DNA from: Cyanobacteria bacterium SZAS LIN-3
Lineage (GTDB): Bacteria; Cyanobacteriota; Vampirovibrionia; Obscuribacterales; Obscuribacteraceae
DNA: 64,000 bases
Direction of reading: 5' to 3'
Assembly: GCA_018266215.1 (NCBI GenBank)
Contig: JAFEAV010000003.1
Span: 62,001 to 126,000 of the forward strand
Shown: piece by piece, positions 10,185-18,035 of the stretch
How the letters are laid out: every line of letters begins with the position of its first letter
Position numbering within the stretch: position 1 is the stretch's first letter
Notes under the pieces: generated by a model
What the model saw: the letters and a program-made list of their open reading frames with translations, nothing else
Database searches by the model: none
What the model was told of the DNA's origin: nothing
Program-made: the position numbers and the translations under genes

Positions 10185-10940
10185 TTAAGCCTTGATCACT
10201 GACACACCCTGGGCTTTCAAATCTTTCAAAAAAGCTGCCGGGGCTGATTGGTCTGTGACTATGTAAGACAGGTCTTTTAACTTGGCCACAAGAAATGGCG
10301 AGACCGTTCCCAGCTTCTCGGCGCCGGCCAGGGCCAGTGTTCCGGCTGAATGTTCGATCATCATTCTTTTCACTGCGGCGTCTTCTATGTTTGACACGGT
10401 GGCACCGTATTCGGTGTGCACGCTTTCCACACTGATGAGACAGAGGTCGGCCTGGATGGCGCCGATCTCGCTGAGCGTGGAGGGGCCCATGGTGAGAAGC
10501 AGTTCTTTCTGGACGCGACCGCCCAGGATGATTACTTCCAGGTTGCCCACCTCGGCCAATCTCTGGGCGGTGGGCAGGCTGTAGGTGATGAAGGTGGCCT
10601 TGAGATCGGCGGGGATGAATCTGGCGATTTGAGCGGTGGTTGTGCCGCCGTCGATAAAGACAATCTGGCCGCTGCGTACGTACGAGGCCGCGGTTTTGGC
10701 TATGGCCAGCTTTTCGCCTACGGCGATTTTTTCGCGTTTATCGTACTGGAAGGGCACCTGACCCAGGGGCAGGGCGCCACCGTGGACGCGCTTGAGCAAT
10801 CCCGCCTCGGCCAGGTCCTTGAGGTCGCGCCGGATTGTGTCTTCGGATACCCCCAGACGCACGGTCAGGTCGGAAGAGAGGACTTTGCCGCTGCTGGCCA
10901 GGCGCTCCAATATTTTATTTTTGCGCTCTTCTGTAAGCAT
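10185..10940 (-). CDS. DeoR/GlpR-family transcriptional regulator
   Basis: A 251-residue regulator of sugar or sugar-phosphate metabolism. Residues 1-56 form the DeoR winged helix, with LTEERKNKILERL and the recognition helix VSEDTIRRDLKDL followed by the KRVHGGA wing. The C-terminal DeoRC sensor domain has the phosphosugar loop IDGGTTTAQIARFI. It is divergent from a HAD phosphatase. The 95 bases between the start codons hold a phased repeat array (10961-11030) that is a natural candidate operator. That makes repression of its own gene and of the phosphatase likely, though this is inferred from layout. The effector is unknown. Confidence 0.94.
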   Translation of the reverse strand: MLTEERKNKILERLASSGKVLSSDLTVRLGVSEDTIRRDLKDLAEAGLLKRVHGGALPLGQVPFQYDKREKIAVGEKLAIAKTAASYVRSGQIVFIDGGTTTAQIARFIPADLKATFITYSLPTAQRLAEVGNLEVIILGGRVQKELLLTMGPSTLSEIGAIQADLCLISVESVHTEYGATVSNIEDAAVKRMMIEHSAGTLALAGAEKLGTVSPFLVAKLKDLSYIVTDQSAPAAFLKDLKAQGVSVIKA

Positions 10941-10960
10941 TTCTTGACAATACCTGACCC

Positions 10961-11030
10961 TTGCTGGTATTTGCGGGTATTTGCGTGTATCATTTCGAAT
11001 TATACAGGTTTATTCGGGTTTATGCAGGTT
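10961..11030. promoter_or_regulatory. 10-bp-phased repeat array in the divergent DeoR/HAD promoter
   Basis: Seven consecutive decamers contain six related units. Three read TTGCtGGTAT, TTGCgGGTAT and TTGCgtGTAT; after one unrelated decamer come TATaCaGGTT, TATtCgGGTT and TATgCaGGTT. The exact 10-base period puts each unit on the same helix face. A perfect TTGACA lies at 10944-10949 on the plus strand, and the complement of 10999-11004 reads TATAAT, a minus-strand -10 box inside the array. DeoR-family proteins often bind repeated short sites; assignment to the neighbouring regulator is inference. Confidence 0.6.
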
Positions 11031-11035
11031 TCCAA

Positions 11036-11878
11036 ATGACGCGAGCTTATTTTCCCTTCCGGTTGGCAGCAGTGGATCTGGACGGCACTTTGTTAGCGCC
11101 GGACAAGACGATCCCACAGTCAAACGTTGAGGCAATACGCACTCTTCGAGCACTTGGTTGCGAAGTTATTCTGGCCTCGGGCCGTCGCCACGAGGACATT
11201 TTGCCGGTTTATCACGAGCTGGACCTGGATGCGCCGGTCATTTCCTCCGACGGTATCCTCGTCAAGCAGCCCCTGTCCGAGGAAATCATCTACGAGCAGG
11301 TCGTTGACCCGGCCGTGGCCCGCGAGCTGATCCGCGAGGGGCTGGAAAATGACTATTCTTTGTATGTCTATCACGCCGAGAGCGCTTTCTACTCCCATCA
11401 TGACGAGTACACAGCCCGTTACCAGACAGTAACGCGTTCGCGCAAGCCGATTTTGCACAAAAACCTTACCGGACTCACCGGCACGAGGGTGCACAAGGTG
11501 GTCTGGTGCGGCCCTGAGGCCAAGCTGCGCTTTGAGCAGAAGCGTCTGGCGGAGCTTTTCCAGAAACAATTGATTGTTTGCCAGAGCGAAGGCGGTTACC
11601 TGGAGTTTATGCCCCTCTTGAGCGGCAAGTTTGCCGCCCTCAACCACCTGGCGACGCAGTTGGGCGTGCCGGAGCACAGTACTCTTGCCTTTGGCGACAA
11701 CTGGAATGATGTTGAGATTTTATCCAGAGTGGCTTATGGTGTGGCTATGAGCCATGCCAGCGAAGAGGCCAAAGCCGCGGCCAAGGCCGTAGCGCCCGCC
11801 GGCGACGAGGGAGAAAGTTTTGCCCGCGCTGTCAATCTGGTGCTTGATAAGTTCTCGCCGGTTTGTAGTTCCTGCTGA
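11036..11878 (+). CDS. HAD-superfamily phosphatase, Cof type
   Basis: The 280 residues from the ATG at 11036 form a Cof-type (HAD-IIB) hydrolase, usually acting on sugar phosphates or nucleotide-related phosphates. Motif I is AVDLDGTLLAP with the nucleophile Asp, motif II is ILASGRR, and motif IV is LAFGDNWNDVEIL. The cap domain lies between motifs II and IV. A longer frame from 10961 would translate the repeat array and is unlikely. The gene is divergent from a DeoR regulator, consistent with dephosphorylating the sugar phosphate that regulator senses. Substrate unproven. Confidence 0.92.
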   Translation: MTRAYFPFRLAAVDLDGTLLAPDKTIPQSNVEAIRTLRALGCEVILASGRRHEDILPVYHELDLDAPVISSDGILVKQPLSEEIIYEQVVDPAVARELIREGLENDYSLYVYHAESAFYSHHDEYTARYQTVTRSRKPILHKNLTGLTGTRVHKVVWCGPEAKLRFEQKRLAELFQKQLIVCQSEGGYLEFMPLLSGKFAALNHLATQLGVPEHSTLAFGDNWNDVEILSRVAYGVAMSHASEEAKAAAKAVAPAGDEGESFARAVNLVLDKFSPVCSSC

Positions 11879-11892
11879 CGGCTCGTATACTA

Positions 11893-11920
11893 TTCAGGTC
11901 CTCTACCAAGGTCCTGAAGG
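11893..11920 (+). promoter_or_regulatory. Inverted repeat overlapping the ribosome-binding site
   Basis: TTCAGGTCC (11893-11901) faces GGTCCTGAA (11910-11918), pairing at eight of nine positions around an eight-base loop. The second arm overlaps GAAGG at 11916-11920, the likely ribosome-binding site of the ATG at 11924. Folding would compete with ribosome binding. Similar layouts occur before the genes at 16791 and 41437. Confidence 0.4.
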
Positions 11921-11923
11921 CGT

Positions 11924-12799
11924 ATGAAACTGTCTCGCAAAAGTCATCAGTTAGCTCTATCGCTGGTTCTGAGTGCTTCTTGCGCGCTTGCCTGTGCCAT
12001 GCAGACGCCTGCGCGTGCCATGTCCCTCACCGAGGAAGACATTGAAGGTAAGCTCAAAACTGCACGCATGGCCGAAATAGACAAGAAGTACCAGGTCGCC
12101 CTCGATAATTATTTGTGGGTATTTGAACACAGTCGCCATGTGCAAAAGTGGCAGGGCGTGCGCAATGCCATGGTCTCACAGGAACTGGTCAAGCTGGCCG
12201 GTGAATTTGAGCCGGCCAAGGCGGAAGTGCTCAAGCTGCGCGATGATCGCGAAAAGCTAATGATGGAAGAAAAGGCCACCGAGCCCGATGTGCAGGACTG
12301 GGCTATTCTCAATCACAATCTGCACGATGACCGTCGCAGCATCACAGTCTATAAACAGCTCAACGCCAAGGGCAAACCTTACGCACAGATCTGTGACTGG
12401 ATCGAAGAATGCATTCCGGTAACTCTGGTGCGCGGCCGGCAGTATCAGGATCTGCTTGTATGGGCTGAGCGCGCCTCCGCCTCGCAGATTGCCACGGTGG
12501 AAGACAGCGAGAAGAAGGGCTTTTCCGGTCGACTGGCGCTGCCGCTGGTGATGGAAGATGTCTATGCGTGTTATGAAGTGCTGCTGGCCAATGGCAAAGA
12601 AGCGCAGGCGGCCAAGCTTTCAGAGACTATTCTGCGGCCCTGGTCATCACACGATATGTTTGCTGCCTTCGTCCGCGCTGCCCGGCGCACCGATCACAAT
12701 AAGATCGCTGATGAACTGCTGGCGCAGGCTCGCAAAAAAGTTTCAGCTACCGATTATGAGCTGATTCTGGGCGAGATCAGACCGGAAAATAAACACTAG
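11924..12799 (+). CDS. Secreted hypothetical protein, helical
   Basis: A 291-residue protein with a Sec signal peptide (KSHQLALSLVLSASCALACA, cleavage near TPARA-MS). The rest is soluble and predominantly helical, resembling degenerate TPR or solenoid sequence: residues 55-75 read like a TPR helix pair (KYQVALDNYLWVFEHSRH). No enzyme motif is visible. The start ATG follows GAAGG, partly enclosed in an inverted repeat. It ends three bases from the convergent small membrane gene. Function unknown. Confidence 0.8.
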   Translation: MKLSRKSHQLALSLVLSASCALACAMQTPARAMSLTEEDIEGKLKTARMAEIDKKYQVALDNYLWVFEHSRHVQKWQGVRNAMVSQELVKLAGEFEPAKAEVLKLRDDREKLMMEEKATEPDVQDWAILNHNLHDDRRSITVYKQLNAKGKPYAQICDWIEECIPVTLVRGRQYQDLLVWAERASASQIATVEDSEKKGFSGRLALPLVMEDVYACYEVLLANGKEAQAAKLSETILRPWSSHDMFAAFVRAARRTDHNKIADELLAQARKKVSATDYELILGEIRPENKH

Positions 12800-12802
12800 A
12801 AA

Positions 12803-13159
12803 TTACTGGCCCTGTTTGCGTAGCTCAACCAGCCGCTTCACCTCGAGCTCGGTGATACCATGCTGGTCCAGAACGCTTTTGTAAGTTGTAAACCAGCCGG
12901 CTTCGCCCTGCAATTCTTTGGTCACCATCTTTTCCAGTATCTCTTTTCTGTGCTCCGAATCGTACTGGCCCACGGCGTCCCAGCCGGAGCGCTCGTCGCT
13001 GCGTTTGCGCAAATGCAGCAGTCTGTTTCTGCGCGGGTCCAGCAGCATCAGCACAAGTAAAATGACCACCATAAATATCACGAGATTCCCCACCATCACC
13101 TGTAACGTCATGGGTTGATTTACCTCGATTGAGCCGGCACTTTGATCATACTTTGCCAT
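12803..13159 (-). CDS. Small single-span membrane protein, hypothetical
   Basis: Up to 118 residues with one strong transmembrane helix (MVGNLVIFMVVILLVLMLL) near the N-terminus, then a basic, charged cytoplasmic tail (DPRRNRLLHLRKRSDERSGWD) ending in a helical region. The start is uncertain. ATG at 13159 has no clear ribosome-binding site; ATG at 13111 has AGGT upstream and would begin just before the helix; a TTG at 13177 is also in frame. The tail has no recognised domain. It is convergent with the secreted gene at 11924. Confidence 0.65.
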   Translation of the reverse strand: MAKYDQSAGSIEVNQPMTLQVMVGNLVIFMVVILLVLMLLDPRRNRLLHLRKRSDERSGWDAVGQYDSEHRKEILEKMVTKELQGEAGWFTTYKSVLDQHGITELEVKRLVELRKQGQ

Positions 13160-13252
13160 TGGGTATGCTTTCGTCAATGATTTAATGTTGGCTTTTGAAC
13201 TTTTTGGTCGGACCGAGCGTATTGATTAGAAAGACCAAGGCGTGAGGGTGCT

Positions 13253-15076
13253 ATGAAACGCGATTCCAACCCGGGTAGCAAGCAGATGTTTATCGCCGCC
13301 ATGACCCTGGGTCTGGTCGGCGGATTGAGCCCGTCACTCAATCCATTATTTATGGCGCCGGCGCAGGCTCAGGCCGGGGCTGATGGTGACCGCCTGGTCA
13401 GGCCAGGAGATTTCGGCACGCCAGCTGTAGCCGTTACGACTGCTCCCGCTGCCACCGGGCGCCGCGCTCATAGAAGGTCCGCATCGGTTGCCGATGCCAG
13501 TGCCGCTGGTAACCCCACTGCCCGATCTATGAATAGCGATCAGCAGATTGTACATTTGCTCAATCGCATTACGTTTGGTGCCAGGCCCGGCGATGTTGAG
13601 CGCGTCAAGCAGCAGGGTATCAGAAATTACATCGCCGCCCAGCTCAACCCCGAATCAATTCCCGAATCTCCTGAAGTGCTCAGCAAGGTGCAGAACACGC
13701 ACTTGCTCAATGTTTCTTCGATGCAGGCGATTGCTGAGTTCAGACAATTTCAAAAGGAACGCAAACAGTTAAAACAGCAGGAACTGGCCGCTAATCCCGA
13801 TACAAATCAGGGCGCTAATCAGGGCGGCGGCAAACCCGGCAAGCAGTTCAAAGACCAGCTGGGTGATTCTAAAAAGCGCATGGGCCAGGAGTTGATGGAA
13901 GTCCGCCTGCTCAGAGCCATCGACAGCAACCGCCAGTTGCAGGAAGTGATGACCGACTTCTGGTACAACCACTTCAATATATCTATTGATAAGGGCTTTG
14001 ATCATGTACTCGTCGGCGCTTACGAGGAGCAGGCAATAAGGCCCTTTGCCCTCGGTAAGTTTCGCGATCTGGTGGGCGCTACATGCCACCATCCGGCTAT
14101 GCTTTTCTATCTGGATAACTGGCAAAACAGCAAGCCCGGCACCACCGATCGCAAGGGTAAAGAGAGCGGTATCAACGAAAATTACGCCCGCGAACTGATG
14201 GAGTTGCATACTCTAGGCGTGGATGGCGGCTATACGCAAAAAGATGTGCAGGAGCTGGCCCGGGTGCTCACCGGTCTCGGTATCACCCCGGACCGCAGGC
14301 AGATTGGCGAAGGTCTCAGACGTGCCGGATTCCAGGGTGGTCGCGGGCGACAGGCCGAGATGCAGGAAAGGTTTGCCCAGAGTTTGCCGGGTGATGGTAA
14401 ATGGGGATTTTTCAACAGCAATAAACATGACTTTGGCGAAAAAGTCGTGCTCGGCCAGCGCATAGCCGGGACCGGTGAGCAGGAGATCGAGCAGTGTCTG
14501 GACATGCTCTGCCGCCATCCATCAACTGCGCATCATATCGCTTTTCAGTTGGCTCAATATTTTGTCGCCGACACGCCGCCGCCGGCACTGGTTGATAAAC
14601 TGGCCGCTAAATTTACCGCCACCGATGGCGACATCAAGGCCGTTATGGCCACACTGCTGGACAGCCCGGAGTTCTGGGACGGTCGCTACAAAGACGATAA
14701 GTTCAAGAGTCCGTTCCGTTATACCGTCTCAATTTTCAGGGCCACCGGTACCGAGCCCCGCGATTTTCAGCCTGTGATCGGCTTCTTGCGCCTGCAAGGT
14801 CAGCCCCTTTACGGTTGTCTCACCCCCGATGGCTATAAAAATACCCAATCCGCCTGGCTCAATCCTGATGCCCTTATAAATAGAATCAATTTTGCCACCG
14901 GTGTGGGCTCAGGCAAGGCAAAATTCCTGGCCGGTGCCCCGCTGGACTTCAATCAGATTCGCGATACCGTTAATGGTGGCATGCTCAGCCCGCACACCGA
15001 GTCTGTTATAAGCAAAGCTCCGCCGCCGCTGAAGCTTTCACTGCTGATGGGTAGTCCCGAGTTTATGCACTATTAG
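13253..15076 (+). CDS. DUF1800 family protein, exported
   Basis: A 607-residue exported protein of the DUF1800 family. A signal peptide ends near APAQAQAGA. Family segments include HLLNRITFGARPGDVERVKQ at the start of the domain, TDFWYNHFNI, NYARELMELHTLGVDGGYTQ, VQELARVLTG and GHDFGEK-type KHDFGEKVVLGQ. DUF1800 proteins are nearly always encoded next to DUF1501 proteins, as here (12 bases to the next gene). The pair's biochemical role is not established. A Gln- and Gly-rich insert near residues 180-200 is probably a surface loop. The start has GAGGG upstream. Confidence 0.93.
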   Translation: MKRDSNPGSKQMFIAAMTLGLVGGLSPSLNPLFMAPAQAQAGADGDRLVRPGDFGTPAVAVTTAPAATGRRAHRRSASVADASAAGNPTARSMNSDQQIVHLLNRITFGARPGDVERVKQQGIRNYIAAQLNPESIPESPEVLSKVQNTHLLNVSSMQAIAEFRQFQKERKQLKQQELAANPDTNQGANQGGGKPGKQFKDQLGDSKKRMGQELMEVRLLRAIDSNRQLQEVMTDFWYNHFNISIDKGFDHVLVGAYEEQAIRPFALGKFRDLVGATCHHPAMLFYLDNWQNSKPGTTDRKGKESGINENYARELMELHTLGVDGGYTQKDVQELARVLTGLGITPDRRQIGEGLRRAGFQGGRGRQAEMQERFAQSLPGDGKWGFFNSNKHDFGEKVVLGQRIAGTGEQEIEQCLDMLCRHPSTAHHIAFQLAQYFVADTPPPALVDKLAAKFTATDGDIKAVMATLLDSPEFWDGRYKDDKFKSPFRYTVSIFRATGTEPRDFQPVIGFLRLQGQPLYGCLTPDGYKNTQSAWLNPDALINRINFATGVGSGKAKFLAGAPLDFNQIRDTVNGGMLSPHTESVISKAPPPLKLSLLMGSPEFMHY

Positions 15077-15088
15077 GAGTGATAAATC

Positions 15089-16357
15089 ATGAATCGTCGC
15101 GATTTTTTGAAGATAGCCGCTGCTTCATCCATGGTCAATTTATTCGGCTTCCATCCCGGGGCCCTGGCTTTCAACACCGGTAAGCCGGACGGGACGAGCA
15201 AAAAGCTCATAGTCATACTGCTTCGCGGAGGAGTGGACGGGCTGAATGTGGTGGCACCCTACGGTGACAATCGCTACAGTTCTCTGCGGCCTTCAATCGC
15301 CCTCAGTAAATCGGAAAAAGCACCGCTGCTCGATCTTGATGGCTATTTCGGCCTGCATCCGGCCATGGCTCCCCTCATATCCTGCTGGCAAAACAAGACA
15401 CTGGCCTTTGTCCATGATTGCGGCTCACCGGATCCGACCCGGTCGCATTTTGACGCTCAGGACTACATGGAGTCGGGCGTACCCGGACAGAAGTCGGTGA
15501 GCACGGGCTGGATCAATCGTCTTGTCGGCCAGATGCCGACCAAGCACACGCCCTTGCAGGCCATCAGTGTAGGTCCCGTTTTGCCGCGCATATGCTCCGG
15601 ACCGACCACCATTGCCACCGTATCCAGGGCTATCGCCAAAAATAAGAGTGTCATGGACAGGCCCATGATTGCCAGTTCTTTTGAGGATCTGTATTCCGGT
15701 TTGAACGATGATGTAGGTCGGGCCTTTGCCGAAGGCGTGGCTGCTCACACGGCTATCAACGAAGTTATGGACAGCCCCGATGCCTCCATGTCCGGCAAAA
15801 ACGATGAAATGAGCCGTGAGCAAAAGGTGGCCAATGCCGGCGCGCCGACACCAAAGGCGTACAACAAATTTGGTATGCAGCTGTCCAATCTCTTCCGCAA
15901 GGATCCCACCGTGCAGGTAGCGTTCGCTGACTTTGGCGGTTGGGACACGCATATCAGGCAGGGTGCCGGCCAGGGACAGCTGGCGCAGCATCTGGCTCCG
16001 CTGGCGCAGGGCCTGGGCGATCTGGTCACCGGTCTGGGACCGCTCTACAAAGATACGACTATCCTGGTGATGTCCGAGTTTGGCCGCACCGCTAAAGAAA
16101 ACGGCAATGGCGGCACGGATCATGGCCACGGGAATGTGATGTGGCTCCTGGGCGGAGACATTCCCGGCGGCAAAGTCTACGGCAAGTGGGGCGGCCTGGC
16201 CTCCAGTGCTTTGCACGAAGACCGAGACCTGCCCGCTTCCACAGATTTCCGTACAGTCATATCAGCCGTGCTGGGCGAACACATGAATGTATCGAAGGCA
16301 GGGCTGAACACGATTTTCCCCGGCTTCAGTTATCCGGGCAATCCCTTCGTCAGCTAG
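15089..16357 (+). CDS. DUF1501 family protein, Tat-exported
   Basis: A 422-residue protein of the DUF1501 family, related to the alkaline-phosphatase/sulfatase fold. The N-terminus MNRRDFLKIAAASSMVNLF is a twin-arginine signal. Family motifs are VILLRGGVDGLNVVAPYGD, FVHDCGSPDPTRSHFDAQDYME, FADFGGWDTHIRQG, VMSEFGRTAKENGNGGTDHG and HGNVMWLLGG. The Asp and His residues in the last group are the expected metal-site positions. It follows the DUF1800 gene with AGGAG as ribosome-binding site and forms the usual two-gene operon. Its last four bases overlap the convergent next gene. Substrate unknown. Confidence 0.95.
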   Translation: MNRRDFLKIAAASSMVNLFGFHPGALAFNTGKPDGTSKKLIVILLRGGVDGLNVVAPYGDNRYSSLRPSIALSKSEKAPLLDLDGYFGLHPAMAPLISCWQNKTLAFVHDCGSPDPTRSHFDAQDYMESGVPGQKSVSTGWINRLVGQMPTKHTPLQAISVGPVLPRICSGPTTIATVSRAIAKNKSVMDRPMIASSFEDLYSGLNDDVGRAFAEGVAAHTAINEVMDSPDASMSGKNDEMSREQKVANAGAPTPKAYNKFGMQLSNLFRKDPTVQVAFADFGGWDTHIRQGAGQGQLAQHLAPLAQGLGDLVTGLGPLYKDTTILVMSEFGRTAKENGNGGTDHGHGNVMWLLGGDIPGGKVYGKWGGLASSALHEDRDLPASTDFRTVISAVLGEHMNVSKAGLNTIFPGFSYPGNPFVS

Positions 16358-16791
16358 TTCATTTCTTCCAGGCAAAATGATTTTGCGGTGAAAGGCTCAT
16401 CCCAGGCGGAGAGGGCATTGGCTGCACTGTTCTTCAGACCTTTGCCGACCGAGCCTACCATTTTTATGGATTCACCAGGCATACTTGCCACCATTAGTGG
16501 TGTGACCAACTGGTTGCGGTTCAGTTCGCTGGCCATGGCCTCACCATATTCGCCCAGTTGTTTGGCCTGGCAGCGCATCAGTGCGATGGGGGTGCCGATG
16601 GCGAAGGCCGAGGCGACCGCTACGGCGCGCATCGGCAGCAGGGCGGTCCGCTCCAGGTAGTCGGCGGCTTCGGTCTTTGTTACCTCGGCTTTGCCTTCTG
16701 CCTTATTGTCGGACTCTGCGGCGAAGCAGGGGGCGGCGATGGTGCCGAAGCTGAGGGCACCGGCTAATAGAGTAGATAGAAACTTAGACAT
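16354..16791 (-). CDS. Small secreted hypothetical protein
   Basis: The 145 residues from the ATG at 16791 begin with a signal peptide (KFLSTLLAGALSFGTIAAPCFA). A longer frame reaches 16941, but AAGGAG lies directly before 16791. A hydrophobic stretch (LLPMRAVAVASAFAIGTPIALM) in the middle may be a membrane segment. No known domain. The ribosome-binding site is the distal arm of a perfect eight-base inverted repeat. Four bases overlap the DUF1501 gene's end. Confidence 0.8.
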   Translation of the reverse strand: MSKFLSTLLAGALSFGTIAAPCFAAESDNKAEGKAEVTKTEAADYLERTALLPMRAVAVASAFAIGTPIALMRCQAKQLGEYGEAMASELNRNQLVTPLMVASMPGESIKMVGSVGKGLKNSAANALSAWDEPFTAKSFCLEEMN

Positions 16792-16798
16792 TGCTTTT

Positions 16799-16830
16799 CT
16801 CCTTGTGACTGCTTGTGTCTGCTCACAAGG
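16799..16830 (-). promoter_or_regulatory. Perfect 8-bp inverted repeat containing the ribosome-binding site
   Basis: On the minus strand CCTTGTGA (16830-16823) and TCACAAGG (16808-16801) are perfect complements around 14 bases. AAGGAG, the ribosome-binding site for the ATG at 16791, starts inside the second arm. The fold would occlude it; alternatively the palindrome is a protein operator. Which one applies cannot be told from sequence. Confidence 0.45.
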
Positions 16831-16980
16831 TAGCAATCGGTCGCACCACTTTCCCGAATTGTCCAACAGTTGTTTGAATGTTGTCCTGTGGTTCTTGAGA
16901 TTAACGATTGGTAAAAATTGTCTTGGGATCGGCAGGAACAAATGTCATACTAAGGCCTCTCTTAACCTGGAGATGATGTG

Positions 16981-18012
16981 ATGAGTGTGGAGAAAGCCAA
17001 ACAGCTCTTTCAGTCGAGCCAGGTTGCCCTTCAGTCGGGTGATTTGCAAGTAGCGCTCGACCGGGCCAAGCGGGGCCTGGATTGCTGTGATGCCAGTGAA
17101 GGTGAAGTGCATGCCGCGCTCCTCGACTTGCAGGCCTGTGTTGAAACCGAGATCAAAAAACTGGAGCGCAGCAAGGCTGCGGCCCGGGCTTCATACACTC
17201 AACTGAAGGCCATTGCCGTCAACAATCCGGTGGCCAAACATTTTGCCGAGACGCATGTACGTCCATCGCTGCGACTGCAACTTGATGAGTCCATGGATGA
17301 TGTCGGGCCGCACTCCAAGGTCGGCGGACAGCCCGTGGTGCCTAAGGATTTCGTCTGGCCTAAGCGCGAAGACGGTCGTCCCCTGACCTTCTTGTGTCAG
17401 ATCAATCTGGCCGAGGTCTATGACTTTCCATTTACCAATAAGTTTCTGCCCAAGGCCGGCATCTTGTCATTTTTTTATGACGTTGAGGAAGAGCCTTCCG
17501 GGCTCGATGCCGGCGACAGGCATGGCTGGTGCGTTTATTATTTTGCCCAGCAACTCAAAGTCACGCATTGCGAAAAATCCGAGGGTGAGACGATTCCCTG
17601 CTATCAGGTGCATTTTGTCGAGGAGTCGTCCTATCCCGATGCTGTTTCTAAAGAAGCGGAAAAGCTCGATCGGCGTGAATGCGCTGAGTATGATCGCTTT
17701 ATGGATGGTTGTTATGAAAAAATGCCGTACCACAGGCTTTTTGGACATCCGCAGCTTGTACTCAACGATTTCTTCGAGGAGTGCGAGATAGCTTCTCGCG
17801 GCCTGGAATTGCAAGCCGTGCTGGATGATCCTTATCTGGCCAAGGATATTTCATCGGCCTGCAAAAAGTGGATGCTGTTGCTGCAACTGGACAGCGACGA
17901 ACGCGTGCAATTCCGCTGGGGAGACGGCGGCTCCATCTATTTTTGCATTGAGGAAGAGGCGCTCAAGCATCATGATTTCAGCAATGTCTGGCTGATCATG
18001 CAGTGTACTTAG
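16981..18012 (+). CDS. YwqG-like DUF1963 protein with N-terminal helical extension
   Basis: About 343 residues. The first 75 are helical and TPR-like (AKQLFQSSQVALQSGDLQVA). The rest is a DUF1963 (YwqG) domain: PHSKVGGQPVVPKDFVWPK, LTFLCQINLAEV, LPKAGILSFFYD, HRLFGHPQLVLNDFFEEC and the C-terminal FRWGDGGSIYFCIEEEAL. DUF1963 proteins are cytoplasmic and of unknown function. ATG at 16981 is preferred over GTG at 16978, behind GGAG. Its stop is 24 bases from the convergent TPR gene. Confidence 0.9.
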   Translation: MSVEKAKQLFQSSQVALQSGDLQVALDRAKRGLDCCDASEGEVHAALLDLQACVETEIKKLERSKAAARASYTQLKAIAVNNPVAKHFAETHVRPSLRLQLDESMDDVGPHSKVGGQPVVPKDFVWPKREDGRPLTFLCQINLAEVYDFPFTNKFLPKAGILSFFYDVEEEPSGLDAGDRHGWCVYYFAQQLKVTHCEKSEGETIPCYQVHFVEESSYPDAVSKEAEKLDRRECAEYDRFMDGCYEKMPYHRLFGHPQLVLNDFFEECEIASRGLELQAVLDDPYLAKDISSACKKWMLLLQLDSDERVQFRWGDGGSIYFCIEEEALKHHDFSNVWLIMQCT

Positions 18013-18035
18013 GAAACAGGCGCTGAACTCTGTGC

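Noticed and set aside
13253..16357. DUF1800/DUF1501 pair as a new system.
   Set aside because: This two-gene arrangement is common in many bacteria; its role is unknown, but the pairing itself is not new.
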